Below, in pieces: positions 1 to 9,237 of a stretch of DNA of 22,757 bases. Each line of letters opens with the position of its first letter. Position 1 is the first letter of the stretch. Both the position numbers and the translations under genes were made by a program. The notes under the pieces are model-generated. The model saw only the letters and a list, made by a program, of their open reading frames with translations. It was not told the origin of the DNA and made no database searches. This stretch comes from VGWB01 sp964480945 (GTDB lineage Bacteria; Bacteroidota; Ignavibacteria; UBA10030), in contig CAYZRX010000065.1 of NCBI GenBank assembly GCA_964480945.1, forward strand, positions 1-22,757, given 5' to 3'.

Positions 1-33
1 ACAGAGCGGGACACCACCTATCTCACCGCATCG

Positions 34-63
34 TTGATTTTCCACTCCCTCTTCTCTACATTG
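34..63 (+). promoter_or_regulatory. Promoter of the HExxH membrane protein gene
   Basis: TTGATTTT lies at 34-41 and TACATTG at 57-63, so the two boxes start 23 bases apart (17-base spacer between hexamers). The same boxes at the same spacing occur before the genes at 802, 1679 and, on the minus strand, pbpC. The second box resembles the Bacteroidota -7 element TAnnTTTG. Transcription would start near 70, leaving a leader of about 45 bases. Bases 1-33 show no feature. Confidence 0.6.
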
Positions 64-113
64 GAGGCGCTCACGAAACCGGTCATCGCCGCTCGGTCTG
101 ATATCGCCTCTCA

Positions 114-683
114 ATGAGAAAAGCCTTCATCGCCTTCCAGGTTATCGTCCTCATTATCCTTATCTATCTTTCGTGGTACCTCGCAACGGACTACCAGACT
201 CCCCACGGCCGGCACGACATGCCGTTCCTGATCTGGGTCATCGATACCCTGGATCTGTTCATGCACGAAGGGGGACATGGGATCTTCAAGATTTTCGGAC
301 AGTTCATGTACTTCCTGGGAGGATCGCTGATCCAGGTGATCATCCCCGTGGCCGCCCTGATCGTTTTCCTGAGAACCAGCGGACTGCGATCGCTCATCGG
401 AACCCTCTACTGGCTGGGCCACAACCTCATCAACATCTCCATCTATGTCGGCGATGCGCCGAAACAGCAGCTCACGCTTATCTCCCGCCACGCAATGCAC
501 GACTGGCGGTGGATTCTAGGCCGCATGGGGATGCTGGATTCTGCCGGGGACTTTGCTGCGGTAATCTCGTTTCTCGGCGTGGTCGCCCTCGTTGGAGCCA
601 TCGGCGTTGGAGTTTACTTCATCGTGCACGATGTTCGTGATGAGCTTCAGGGCGTCCGGCCGCCTGAGACGATAACCCCCTGA
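114..683 (+). CDS. Putative membrane metalloprotease, M50-like (HExxH)
   Basis: A 189-residue protein with an N-terminal membrane segment (about 5-24) and further hydrophobic stretches near 65-87 and 146-171. An HExxH zinc motif, HEGGH, stands at residues 51-55 just before the second hydrophobic stretch, the arrangement seen in site-2-protease (M50/M50B) enzymes. Two further motif-like patches are GHNLINI (102-108) and HDWRWIL (129-135); the aspartates near 142-146 could supply a third metal ligand, but a classical NxxPxxxxDG motif is not visible. It would act in the cytoplasmic membrane; the substrate is unknown. No strong ribosome site precedes the ATG at 114, but a consensus promoter lies upstream. 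The HExxH site and membrane character are seen; proteolytic activity is inferred, and it may be an inactive relative. Confidence 0.75.
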   Translation: MRKAFIAFQVIVLIILIYLSWYLATDYQTPHGRHDMPFLIWVIDTLDLFMHEGGHGIFKIFGQFMYFLGGSLIQVIIPVAALIVFLRTSGLRSLIGTLYWLGHNLINISIYVGDAPKQQLTLISRHAMHDWRWILGRMGMLDSAGDFAAVISFLGVVALVGAIGVGVYFIVHDVRDELQGVRPPETITP

Positions 684-739
684 TTTGCACACTTCTGTAT
701 GCCCAGCCTCACGCAAGCGTATGAATTCCCAGCCTTCAA

Positions 740-769
740 TTGATTTTGCCTCATCCCTTTCCTAGATTG
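740..769 (+). promoter_or_regulatory. Promoter of the beta-barrel gene at 802
   Basis: TTGATTTT at 740-747 and TAGATTG at 763-769, again exactly 23 bases from box start to box start. The expected transcription start near 776 leaves a short leader that contains the ribosome site GGAGG at 792-796, five bases before the ATG. Confidence 0.6.
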
Positions 770-801
770 ATGCGTCATACTTACAAGTCCCGGAGGCCAG
801 T

Positions 802-1551
802 ATGAAAGCCAATAGTCTCTCTCGAGCACTTCCAATTCTCTTCGTCCTGTTTCTCGTTACAGTGGCTGCTCGGGCTCAGGTTTCGCTTGAGGTCGGCGGT
901 GGGGCGGGGATCGCAATACCCGTTTCCGACTATGCCGGCAGCACGATCGATTACTACAACGGGGCCAAATACGGGCTCTCGACCGGTTTCAACGTTCACG
1001 GCAAGGCACGGGTGGGCGTCCTCGGCCTCCAGCTGACGGGCGAGGTCAATTATTCATCCTTCAGCAACAGCGGAGATGCAGAGCCGGGCCAAGGATCGGT
1101 CGACATCTCTCAGAAAGTCCTCGCCTTCAGGGTGGGTCCCGAGTTTCACATTTGGCTGCCCGCGATGCCCGTGACGCCGTACATCGGCGCCAACGTAGCC
1201 TTGAACAGGTTCAGCGGCCAGGTAAAATTCCAGGGCGTTTCAAAAGTATCGAGCGGGACCTACGACCTGGAGTCAGCAACGCGCATCGGCTATGGCTTCT
1301 CCGGCGGGGTGATCGTCACGTTGGGGGCGCTGATGTCACTCGACCTCGGCGTGTCATACAATTACATGAACGCGAGCAGCAAGACGTGGGAGGATGTGAA
1401 CCCGACAGTGGACCAGCGGCTCGATTCGTATCTCGCCCTGAACGACACCAAGGATCCTCTCTTCAGGCCTGGGGACGACAAGCACTTCATCGGCACCGTG
1501 AGGAGGGCTAACTCAGTTGAGGTGAAGGCGACGATCATGTTTGGACTGTAG
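802..1551 (+). CDS. Secreted outer-membrane beta-barrel protein
   Basis: A 249-residue protein with a clear signal peptide (residues 1-25, hydrophobic core PILFVLFLVTVAA, cleavage probably after ARA). The mature part alternates polar and hydrophobic residues with many glycines and aromatics (for example EVGGGAGIAIPVSDY, RIGYGFSGGVIVTLG, LDLGVSYNYMN) and ends in a strand-like tail VEVKATIMFGL, as expected for an eight-strand-type barrel of the OmpA/OmpW-like superfamily. No catalytic motif is seen. The start is fixed by GGAGG five bases upstream. It has its own promoter and is followed by a hairpin, so it is probably a single-gene unit. Specific function unknown; a porin or structural role is only a guess. 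Confidence 0.75.
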   Translation: MKANSLSRALPILFVLFLVTVAARAQVSLEVGGGAGIAIPVSDYAGSTIDYYNGAKYGLSTGFNVHGKARVGVLGLQLTGEVNYSSFSNSGDAEPGQGSVDISQKVLAFRVGPEFHIWLPAMPVTPYIGANVALNRFSGQVKFQGVSKVSSGTYDLESATRIGYGFSGGVIVTLGALMSLDLGVSYNYMNASSKTWEDVNPTVDQRLDSYLALNDTKDPLFRPGDDKHFIGTVRRANSVEVKATIMFGL

Positions 1552-1559
1552 CCTCACGT

Positions 1560-1589
1560 GACGGGCACCGCGGCTTCGCGGTGTCCGTC
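1560..1589 (+). terminator. Hairpin after the beta-barrel gene
   Basis: A 12-base-pair stem (1560-1571 with 1578-1589, one G-T pair) closes a 6-base loop, 8 bases after the stop codon. The position suits a terminator, but no T run follows directly, so it may be a weak terminator or an mRNA-stabilising hairpin. Confidence 0.45.
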
Positions 1590-1607
1590 GCTTCACCCAG
1601 AATTCAT

Positions 1608-1637
1608 TTGATTTTCCCGCCTCTCTTCTCTACCTTT
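1608..1637 (+). promoter_or_regulatory. Promoter of the zinc metalloprotease gene
   Basis: TTGATTTT at 1608-1615 and TACCTTT at 1631-1637, again 23 bases between box starts. The ribosome site GAGG at 1670-1673 lies five bases before the ATG at 1679. Confidence 0.6.
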
Positions 1638-1678
1638 TTTGACCTCTCTTACGCATCTCGTCACAACCCGAGGATCCC

Positions 1679-3783
1679 ATGAAACGCCTGCTGATCCCTT
1701 TGCTAGCTGTGGTTGCGCTCTCCTCCGCTTCGCCCGCCCAGCTGAAACCCGAGCCAAAGCCGAGCACGATAAGCAAGAAAGTCGCGGGCATGGAGAAATT
1801 CCCCGGCTTCCTTACGTTCTACTGGGACGCAAAGGCAGGGAAAATCTGGCTGGAGATCGACAAGTGGGACACCGAGTTTCTCTATGTAAACTCCCTCCCT
1901 GCCGGCATCGGATCGAACGATATCGGTCTGGACCGCGGACAGCTCGGCGGTGATCGCATCGTCAAGTTCGAGCGGAGCGGTCCGAAAGTGCTCCTGCTCC
2001 AACCCAACTACGACTTCCGGGCGATCAGCAGCAATCCCGATGAGCGCCGGGCTGTCGAAGAGGCATTCGCCCAGTCGGTCCTTTGGGGATTCGACGTCGC
2101 CGCCGAGGAGGGGAACCGCGNNNNNNNNNNNNNNNNNNNNNNNNNNNNNNNNNNNNNNNNNNNNNNNNNNNNNNNNNNNNNNNNNNNNNNNNNNNNNNNN
2201 NNNNNNNNNNNNNNNNNNNNCCGGAGCCGATCCGGAGCGCGCTTCTCGAAGGCGCAAGCTGGTGGAACCAGGCCTTCGAAGCTGCAGGGTTCAAGGATGC
2301 TTTCCGCGTGGAAATGATGCCGGAGGGAGCGGACCCGATGGACATCCGCTACAACGTTATCCAGTGGGTGCATCGCGCTACGCGCGGGTGGTCGTACGGC
2401 GGCTCTGTCATCGACCCTCGAACCGGGGAGATCATCAAGGGTCAGGTGACGCTGGGCTCACTGCGTGCGCGGCAGGATTACCTCATTGCCGAGGGGCTGC
2501 TGGCACCATACAAAGCAGGAAAGCCGGTTTCCAAGGAAATGGAGAAGATGGTATTAGCGAGGCTGCGGCAGCTCGCCGCCCACGAGGTTGGCCACACGCT
2601 TGGGCTTGCACACAACTACATTGCCAGCACGATGAACCGCGCCTCCGTGATGGATTACCCGTACCCATTGATCAAGATCAAAGACGACAGCACGCTCGAC
2701 CTGTCGGACGCTTATGCGACGGGCATCGGCGAGTGGGACAAAGTTACGATCTCATACGGATACCGGGAATTCCCGCCAGGGGCGGATGAGGGGAAGGAGC
2801 TCGACTCGATCGTGAGCGGCGCGATGAAACGCGGATTGATTTTTCTGACAGATCAGGATGCGCGTCCGCCGGGGAGCGCTCAACCGCTGACACACCTGTG
2901 GGACAATGGCAAGAACGCCGTTGACGAGCTCATGCGGCTGATGAAAGTCCGGTCGATTGCTCTAGCCCATTTCGGTGAAAACAACATCCCTCCCGGCGCA
3001 CCGCTTGCGACGCTGGAGGAGGTCCTCGTACCTGTGTATCTGGGCCATCGTTACCAGGTGGAAGCTGCGTCGAAGGTCCTCGGAGGATTGTACTACACCT
3101 TCGCTTTGCGCGGCGACAGTCAGGTACCGACGGCGATGGTTCCCGGCAACGAGCAGCGTCGCGCACTCGACGCGCTTCTGGAGACCATCACGCCGAAGGC
3201 TCTTGCATTACCGGAGTCCATCCTCAAACTGATTCCACCACATCCGCTCGGATACGAGCGGCATCGCGAGCTGTTCCGCTCACGGACAAACCTTACGTTC
3301 GATGCCCTTTCACCGGTGGAGGTTGCCGCGAACCATACGGTCAGTTTCATTCTGAATCCCGAGCGGGCGGCGCGGCTCGTCCAATACCACGCGCGGGACA
3401 ACTCGTTGCCTGACCTAACCGAAGTGATCGACAAGCTCACTGCAAAAACGTGGAAGGCGCCCCGCGGCTCAGACTATCCGGCCGAAGTCGAACGGACGGT
3501 AGACGATGTTGTCTTGTACAATCTGATGTCCCTCGCTTCGCTGGAGAGCTCTGCAGAACAGGTCCGCGCGGTCACGGCGTTGAAGATTTCGGAGCTGAAG
3601 GAGTGGATCTCAAGAGAAGTGAAGAGGGTAAAAGACGAGGACCAACGTGCGCATCTCCTCTATGCACTCTCGCAGATTGAGAAATTTCAGCAGGATCCCA
3701 AAAAGGTCACACTGACGCGCCCCGCGGAGGCGCCGCCGGGTCAGCCGATCGGCGACTGGGGATTTGAACTTGATTGGGAATAA
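1679..3783 (+). CDS. Secreted zinc-dependent metalloprotease, DUF5117/DUF4953 type (interrupted by gap)
   Basis: The first 147 residues carry a signal peptide (1-20, ending ASPA) and a DUF5117-like region (FLTFYWDAKAGKIWLEI). The gene then enters a 100-N gap and resumes at 2221 (PEPIRSALLEGASWWNQAFE). Near 2581 comes HEVGHTLGLAHN, the HExxHxxGxxH zinc site of metzincin-like proteases, with a following SVMDY Met-turn; the C-terminal half matches the DUF4953 layout. The two flanks lie in different frames relative to the N run, but their codon boundaries fit one gene if the true gap is 3k+2 bases. About 667 residues are visible; relatives are, from memory, around 800, so well over 100 N would be needed. 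It would be exported and digest proteins or peptides. It converges with the macroglobulin gene. This is an assembly break, not evidence of a pseudogene. Confidence 0.88.
2121..2220. other. Assembly gap (100 N) in the metalloprotease gene
   Basis: Exactly 100 N, the same length as the other two gaps, so it is a placeholder of unknown true size. The codon phases on both sides require a true length of 3k+2. Confidence 0.97.
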
Positions 3784-3894
3784 CTCGGATACGGCATTGG
3801 AGTTCCGAATCCCCGCGTTGTCATCACCCGCGCGAACCGCGGGCGAGCCCGAGGTGAACTGATCGAAGAGAACGCGATGTTTCGACGCTTTGCG

Positions 3895-6800
3895 TCAATC
3901 GATGATCTTCACCGTTCCCAGTCCGCTTGCTGAGTAGTAGTTCCCGTCGTACATCGTTTCCGCGACGACCGGCGCGTACTGGAACTCGCCGCGCGTCACA
4001 GCGCGCACGACGTAGTAGAATATTCGCAGTCGCTCACTACGCTCAAAGTTCGTGTAGAAATTGATCCGGTCATCCCGGATGTCCACATACGTGGGCACAT
4101 CGCTCTTCGAGATGAAGCGATATTGGCCGGTCTCGGTCAGTCTCGGATTCTCTACCTCGAACCCGCCGGGGAGAAGGTCGGAGATCGCGACGTTCTGAAG
4201 TCCGCCAAAATCCGCCGCAAGGGTCAGCTTCACGATCACGACGGAATTCGCCCGCACAGCCTGTAGATCGACAGGCGACCCATTCCGATCGAAGAACTCC
4301 CTCCTGACCCGTAGGTTCTTGTCCTCAATTCTGACCTTCCCATCCTTCCGGATGCCCTCCATCACCAACGAGTAGTAGACTCGCCCCTCGCCTTTGAGAT
4401 CGATTGCGACGGATCTCCCGGGTGAACCGATGTCGTACTTCTTGTTCCCGCCATCGTACGGCTGTTGTTTTGAGTCAATGGTGACCGTTCCTGTCATCTT
4501 TCCGGTTTTGCTCAGCCTCGCCGCTTTTCCGAATGCGAGGAGCGTGAACGCGTCATCCTGCGTGCTGTACCAGTAGGTATGCTCGTACGCTCGTGAAAGG
4601 TAATCCATGTAGCGGGCGATGTTCAAGTTCAGCGGATCAGTCTCCAGAAGAACATTCAGGATCAGTGCGTTTGCACGGAGAGGGGAATCAAAACAGTAGC
4701 CCGTCGTGCGCCCTGCCTCTTCTACCTCGAATTGCCCCGGGATGATGTCGACGTAGCTCTTCCGGTCACCGCTCAGAGCGAACGCTCCGCCCAGCAAGTA
4801 TCGCGTATCGGTAGCGAGCAGACCCCTCGCGGTGCGATAGAAGTTCATCACGTTTGTCTCTGGCTGGCCCGCCGCCGCGAGCACATAGAGTGCGTACAGC
4901 ACGCTTTTGTCGGCGATTCGCTTCACGGCTGTCCTATTGTTTTGGGTGTAGACGTAATCGTACGTCGCGCTGCCGCGTGCGATCCTCGCGAGCGCGTTGA
5001 GTGCCGATTTCAACAATGCCTCCGGCACGGTGTAGCCTGCCTTCTTTGCCTCCACCAAGAAGTGCGTGGCGTAGACGGTCGACCAGGGGCTCGAGTAGTT
5101 GCCACCAGGCCAGTAGGCGAAGTTTCCATCTTCCATTTGCATGGTGCCAAGTTTCGTGATGGCCTCGTTGACAAAATACGTTGGACTTCCATGCTCCAGA
5201 ATCGAAGGGTCGAGCAGGAGAGCGATATCACGCAAGTAGATCTGCGGGAATGCCTTCGAGGTTGTCTGTTCAATGCAGCCGTGGGGATAACCGACAAGAT
5301 GCTTCAATTGCTTGGCAAAGTTCACTACCGGGAAGGGACTGAGAACAAGATGCGCTCGTCTCCCGTACGGCAGGAAAACGTCTTCGAGATCGTGTCGTAC
5401 GCTCTTGCCTCCTTCCACCACACCGACGATGCTTTCAGTCACAAACGGCGAGATGGGTCTCACGGGAATCTCGGTCACTGACTCCAACTTCTCACCGAAG
5501 GCCTCTGTCGTCACACGGACGACAGCTTTGCCAACCTGCTCGGTCGATTTCAGCCTGACACTCACGACGCGTTCCTGGTTGGGACCAACCTCCACTGTCG
5601 CCGACGATTGGAGAGGCGTCACCGGCCCCTCTGTCTGTATGGCAAACGTCAGGGAGACTTTCTTATCGGTCGTGTTGAAGGCCGTGATCGGCATATAGAT
5701 CATGTCGTTGGGACTCATAAAGCGCGGCAGCCCCGGTGTGATAACAACCGGATCCGCGACCTTCATGGCTTTCTGGGCCGAGCCGTAGCGTCTCCCCTTG
5801 TAGGCGACCGCCATCAGCCGGAGCTCGCCGCTGAACTCCGGTACGTCCAGGGTCACCTCAGCCTGGCCGTTGGCCCCCGTCCTGAGGATGCCGGACCAGA
5901 GCGCAAGAGGCTTGAATCGCTGGACTCCAAACGGACTGGCGCGGAGGGAAAGCTCAGCCTCTTCGTCACCGCCGACGTTGCTAGAGGTTCCTGAGCGTTT
6001 CACCGGTTCTGGAATCAGATCGCGGAAGAAATCGTACGTACTGACGTCCAGTGCTTTCTTCATGTAGAAATACCCGTACGGGTTCGGGGTCGAGAAATTC
6101 TTCACCTGCAGCACTCCCTCGTCAACAGCAGCGAGCGTGAGGAACACGTTCTCCTCGTCTGGGACAACGACTGTCACCTTCTGCGTCCGCTTCGGCCGCA
6201 TCTTCTCCGGCGCATTAATCACGATGTCGAGCCGGTTCGACTTCTTCTCCACCATCAGCGGGGCAAACCCGTGACCTGTCATCAAGGGGAGATTCTGCCC
6301 CTTGACCTTCCGAAAGAGGACGGCACTGATATACACGTTCGGCAAGAATTGCTCGGAAACGTCGATCTCCATCGCTGCAGAGTTCTTGGTGACGTCCAGA
6401 TAGCGGTAGCTGATGACCTCATTTCTCTCAACCGTGGCCAGCAGCTTCCCGTCGAAGGGACATTGGAAGAGGATCTTGGCTCGCTCTCCCGGCTCGTACG
6501 TCTTCTTGTCCGCGACGATGTCAATCCGTGCGTCGGGGTTGACTTCGAAGGATGTGATATCGGTTGAACCCCAGCTGTACGCGTAGAAACCGAACTGATT
6601 GTAACCCTTGTCGCCGGACTTCGAGACGCGCACGACATAATCGCCCGACCGCTGAACGGAGTAGGTGAAGGGAGTCGGGCCGGCGCTCAGCGTNNNNNNN
6701 NNNNNNNNNNNNNNNNNNNNNNNNNNNNNNNNNNNNNNNNNNNNNNNNNNNNNNNNNNNNNNNNNNNNNNNNNNNNNNNNNNNNNNNNNNNNNACGGGCC

Positions 6801-9174
6801 GGCCCGACTCGTCGAACACCGCTGCGCGCCCGCGAGCCCTGAGCAATCCTCTGGCCGTGACGTTCGCCGGAATAGGGAATTCGATCTCAGCTTTGCCTTC
6901 ACTGTCCGTCTCTCCTTCCATCACTACCGGAGCAGCTGAATAGTCAGCCGCCGCGGCATCGGCAAACCTGAACTCGGGATACCGATCCGAGTAGAACGGA
7001 ATCCCACTGAACGTTCCCTCAAACTCGAGTTTTCTTCCCGCAGCCGGCGGGCCAAAGAAGTTGAACGCCTGGAGGCTATACTTGATCTTATCTCCGGGCT
7101 TCGCAGTTTCCTGGTCGGCTTTCAAATAGACCCGTAGCCGGTCGGGGACGAAGTCCTCGAGATTCACCTTGTAGGAAGAGAGGAACCCCCCGTCCCCCGT
7201 CCGGAGATCGAACCGGTACTCTCCCGTCGGAGCGGTGAGCTGGGTCGGGTAGACAATCTCGAAAGAGCCTTGTTCATTCAGCGTTCGTTGCAGCTCCGAC
7301 ACCTCCGTTCCCTGCGGGTTGTAGACCTTGATCCGGACAGGCATCGAGGCCTGGAGTTCACCCTCCTCCGGTCGAACAATGCCGGAGAGAATGATCTTCT
7401 CGCCGGGCCGGTAGATATTCCTGTCGCCGTACAGGAACGCATCGTACCCGCTGGGCACCCCTTTCTTTCCCCCAACATCAAATCGCGACGTCTCCACCTC
7501 ATAGTCGGTAAGGTTGATGAAATTGAAGTCGTCCGCCTTCCGCGCTGTGACAAGCTTCAGGGCAAAGCCGGGACTTATCTCGCCCGATCTGGCGAAGTGT
7601 GCGCGGCCTTCTCCGTCGGTTTGTTTCGATCCGATGGTCTGGTTGTTGGTCGAGATCAGGTCGATCTTCACACCGGCGAGGGGATCCGTGGTCTCGAGGC
7701 TGACCGCAAACACGTTAACCGCGTCCTTGTTCTGTTTGATGATCAGCCCGATGTCGGAGATGGAGATAAGCTTTGACGTCGTCCGCCACGGGTCGGAAGG
7801 ATTGGCAATCTCCACCAGGTAGAATCCCCGATAGTCGGTGCGGATGTAGGGCGCCAGGTCGAAGAACGTTGTCACTTCCTGGTTGACGACGTTCGCCAAG
7901 TCAACCGTGGTTTGGCCCAGCGTGCGCCCGTAGTTGCCGATCTGATACCGGTACTTCCGGGTTTGTGTATAGCCTCCGCCTTCCTCCTCGTCGTATGAAT
8001 AGTCATAGTCGTACGACCGGCCCTGATCGAGGAAATGAACAAGGTTGTTCTCAAAGATCTGGCTCACACGGACCTGCAGCCGGCCCATATTGACTGTGAT
8101 GATGTCAATTCCCTTCTGCCCGCCGAGCAGCATGTACGTCCCCGCGCTCGATGCAAAACGAAAAGAGGGTTTAACGTTGCCGATGATGATATCCGCCTCA
8201 TAGTCGTTCTGCGTCTTCGCACCAAGAATACTCTCGATCCCCTTTTTGATCACCAGGTGAAATTGGCTGCCAGGCTCCATTTTCCCCCGAAGCATGAACC
8301 CGGGTCCATCTCCCTGCTCAACTCGCAATTCCCGCGCAGGCGAGATCTCCATCAGGGGCTTCACGCTCTGCAGATCGATCTCCTGCGACGTCTTGACCAT
8401 GATCCAGCTCTCCTTCCCGTCAAAGCCGAACTGGTGCCCGAAGATCTTCAGCTCGGCGAGACCGGGGAGCCTGTACGTGAAAGGCTTCTCCATCGTCATA
8501 TGCGTTCTGGTCTCCGGGGAGACAAGCTCCGGATCCAGCGAGACAGCGATGTCCTGTTCCTTCTCAAGCTGCGTGAGCTCCCCTATCTCCACCGCAATGA
8601 CTCTGGAAGGGACCGGCGACACGACTGTGAAACTCGTATGGGGAGCTTTCTCAATCAAGATCTTGAGGTATTTTGAAACATCGTCCGGATTCACAAGGTA
8701 TGTGAACTCGAGGTTTGCCTTCACCCCGACCCTGCGCTTGTTGTCGATCCGATCGTAGAAGAACTCCGCCCCCTTCAGCCTGAACGGCTCCGTGGCAAAG
8801 GTAAACTCGTCGTCACCACTGAATGACCGGGCATCTGAAAGCTTCAGAAGCAGGGCGACGTTGAGCCGGCCGTTGAACTTCGTGTCGCCAGGCAACGGCG
8901 TATCCGGGCTGAAGATGAGCTTCGCCGTGTCCTGCCAGACGAACTTGCCTTCGATGCCCGGCGAGAATTCGACGTACGGCGTTGACGTCCATGTGAGCGT
9001 TGAGTCCCTCGGCACAACCGCTCGCGAGAATTGGAACTCGAAAACGGCGTTATTGGCAACAACCCCCTTGGGCAGCGGAGATTTCAGTTTCAGACCCCCG
9101 GAGCGGAACAGCGTGCAGGACGAGATCAGGGAGACCGCCATGAGGGCGACGAAGAGACGGAGGTGGATTTTCAT
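3895..9174 (-). CDS. Alpha-2-macroglobulin family lipoprotein (thioester type)
   Basis: A protein of about 1,760 residues, close to bacterial macroglobulins such as E. coli YfhM (about 1,650). The N-terminus is a lipoprotein signal with lipobox ISSC and Cys20 as the lipidation site. MG-type beta domains follow (for example DRNIYRPGEKIILSG), then the thioester GCIEQ at about residue 1300 (bases 5266-5280) and an alpha-helical thioester domain containing MEDGNFAYWPGG. Known role of the family: it traps attacking proteases covalently in the periplasm, partnering PBP1C. The ATG at 9174 is chosen over an upstream in-frame codon at 9213 because it starts the lipoprotein signal and has AAAGGTG five bases before it. 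It follows pbpC by 63 bases and is probably cotranscribed. A gap removes part of the middle; both flanks stay in one frame, implying a true gap of 3k+1. Confidence 0.93.
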   Translation of the reverse strand: MKIHLRLFVALMAVSLISSCTLFRSGGLKLKSPLPKGVVANNAVFEFQFSRAVVPRDSTLTWTSTPYVEFSPGIEGKFVWQDTAKLIFSPDTPLPGDTKFNGRLNVALLLKLSDARSFSGDDEFTFATEPFRLKGAEFFYDRIDNKRRVGVKANLEFTYLVNPDDVSKYLKILIEKAPHTSFTVVSPVPSRVIAVEIGELTQLEKEQDIAVSLDPELVSPETRTHMTMEKPFTYRLPGLAELKIFGHQFGFDGKESWIMVKTSQEIDLQSVKPLMEISPARELRVEQGDGPGFMLRGKMEPGSQFHLVIKKGIESILGAKTQNDYEADIIIGNVKPSFRFASSAGTYMLLGGQKGIDIITVNMGRLQVRVSQIFENNLVHFLDQGRSYDYDYSYDEEEGGGYTQTRKYRYQIGNYGRTLGQTTVDLANVVNQEVTTFFDLAPYIRTDYRGFYLVEIANPSDPWRTTSKLISISDIGLIIKQNKDAVNVFAVSLETTDPLAGVKIDLISTNNQTIGSKQTDGEGRAHFARSGEISPGFALKLVTARKADDFNFINLTDYEVETSRFDVGGKKGVPSGYDAFLYGDRNIYRPGEKIILSGIVRPEEGELQASMPVRIKVYNPQGTEVSELQRTLNEQGSFEIVYPTQLTAPTGEYRFDLRTGDGGFLSSYKVNLEDFVPDRLRVYLKADQETAKPGDKIKYSLQAFNFFGPPAAGRKLEFEGTFSGIPFYSDRYPEFRFADAAAADYSAAPVVMEGETDSEGKAEIEFPIPANVTARGLLRARGRAAVFDESGRPXXXXXXXXXXXXXXXXXXXXXXXXXXXXXXXXXXTLSAGPTPFTYSVQRSGDYVVRVSKSGDKGYNQFGFYAYSWGSTDITSFEVNPDARIDIVADKKTYEPGERAKILFQCPFDGKLLATVERNEVISYRYLDVTKNSAAMEIDVSEQFLPNVYISAVLFRKVKGQNLPLMTGHGFAPLMVEKKSNRLDIVINAPEKMRPKRTQKVTVVVPDEENVFLTLAAVDEGVLQVKNFSTPNPYGYFYMKKALDVSTYDFFRDLIPEPVKRSGTSSNVGGDEEAELSLRASPFGVQRFKPLALWSGILRTGANGQAEVTLDVPEFSGELRLMAVAYKGRRYGSAQKAMKVADPVVITPGLPRFMSPNDMIYMPITAFNTTDKKVSLTFAIQTEGPVTPLQSSATVEVGPNQERVVSVRLKSTEQVGKAVVRVTTEAFGEKLESVTEIPVRPISPFVTESIVGVVEGGKSVRHDLEDVFLPYGRRAHLVLSPFPVVNFAKQLKHLVGYPHGCIEQTTSKAFPQIYLRDIALLLDPSILEHGSPTYFVNEAITKLGTMQMEDGNFAYWPGGNYSSPWSTVYATHFLVEAKKAGYTVPEALLKSALNALARIARGSATYDYVYTQNNRTAVKRIADKSVLYALYVLAAAGQPETNVMNFYRTARGLLATDTRYLLGGAFALSGDRKSYVDIIPGQFEVEEAGRTTGYCFDSPLRANALILNVLLETDPLNLNIARYMDYLSRAYEHTYWYSTQDDAFTLLAFGKAARLSKTGKMTGTVTIDSKQQPYDGGNKKYDIGSPGRSVAIDLKGEGRVYYSLVMEGIRKDGKVRIEDKNLRVRREFFDRNGSPVDLQAVRANSVVIVKLTLAADFGGLQNVAISDLLPGGFEVENPRLTETGQYRFISKSDVPTYVDIRDDRINFYTNFERSERLRIFYYVVRAVTRGEFQYAPVVAETMYDGNYYSASGLGTVKIID
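6694..6793. other. Assembly gap (100 N) in the macroglobulin gene
   Basis: 100 N placeholder between the segment ending FDESGRP and the segment starting TLSAGPTPF in protein order. By comparison with the family, part of the domains ahead of the bait region is probably missing. Confidence 0.97.
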
Positions 9175-9237
9175 GGTAACACCTTTGAAATTGTTGGACA
9201 GGCACCAATTCATCGTCAGGTTTGGACTCGCAATTCG

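Noticed and set aside
3827..3843. GC-rich hairpin CCCGCG-N5-CGCGGG between convergent genes as a two-way terminator
   Set aside because: Only six base pairs and no T run on either strand; it cannot be told from chance in GC-rich DNA.
4732..5481. 249-residue open frame on the plus strand
   Set aside because: Antisense to the thioester domain of the macroglobulin; composition typical of a shadow frame in GC-rich DNA.
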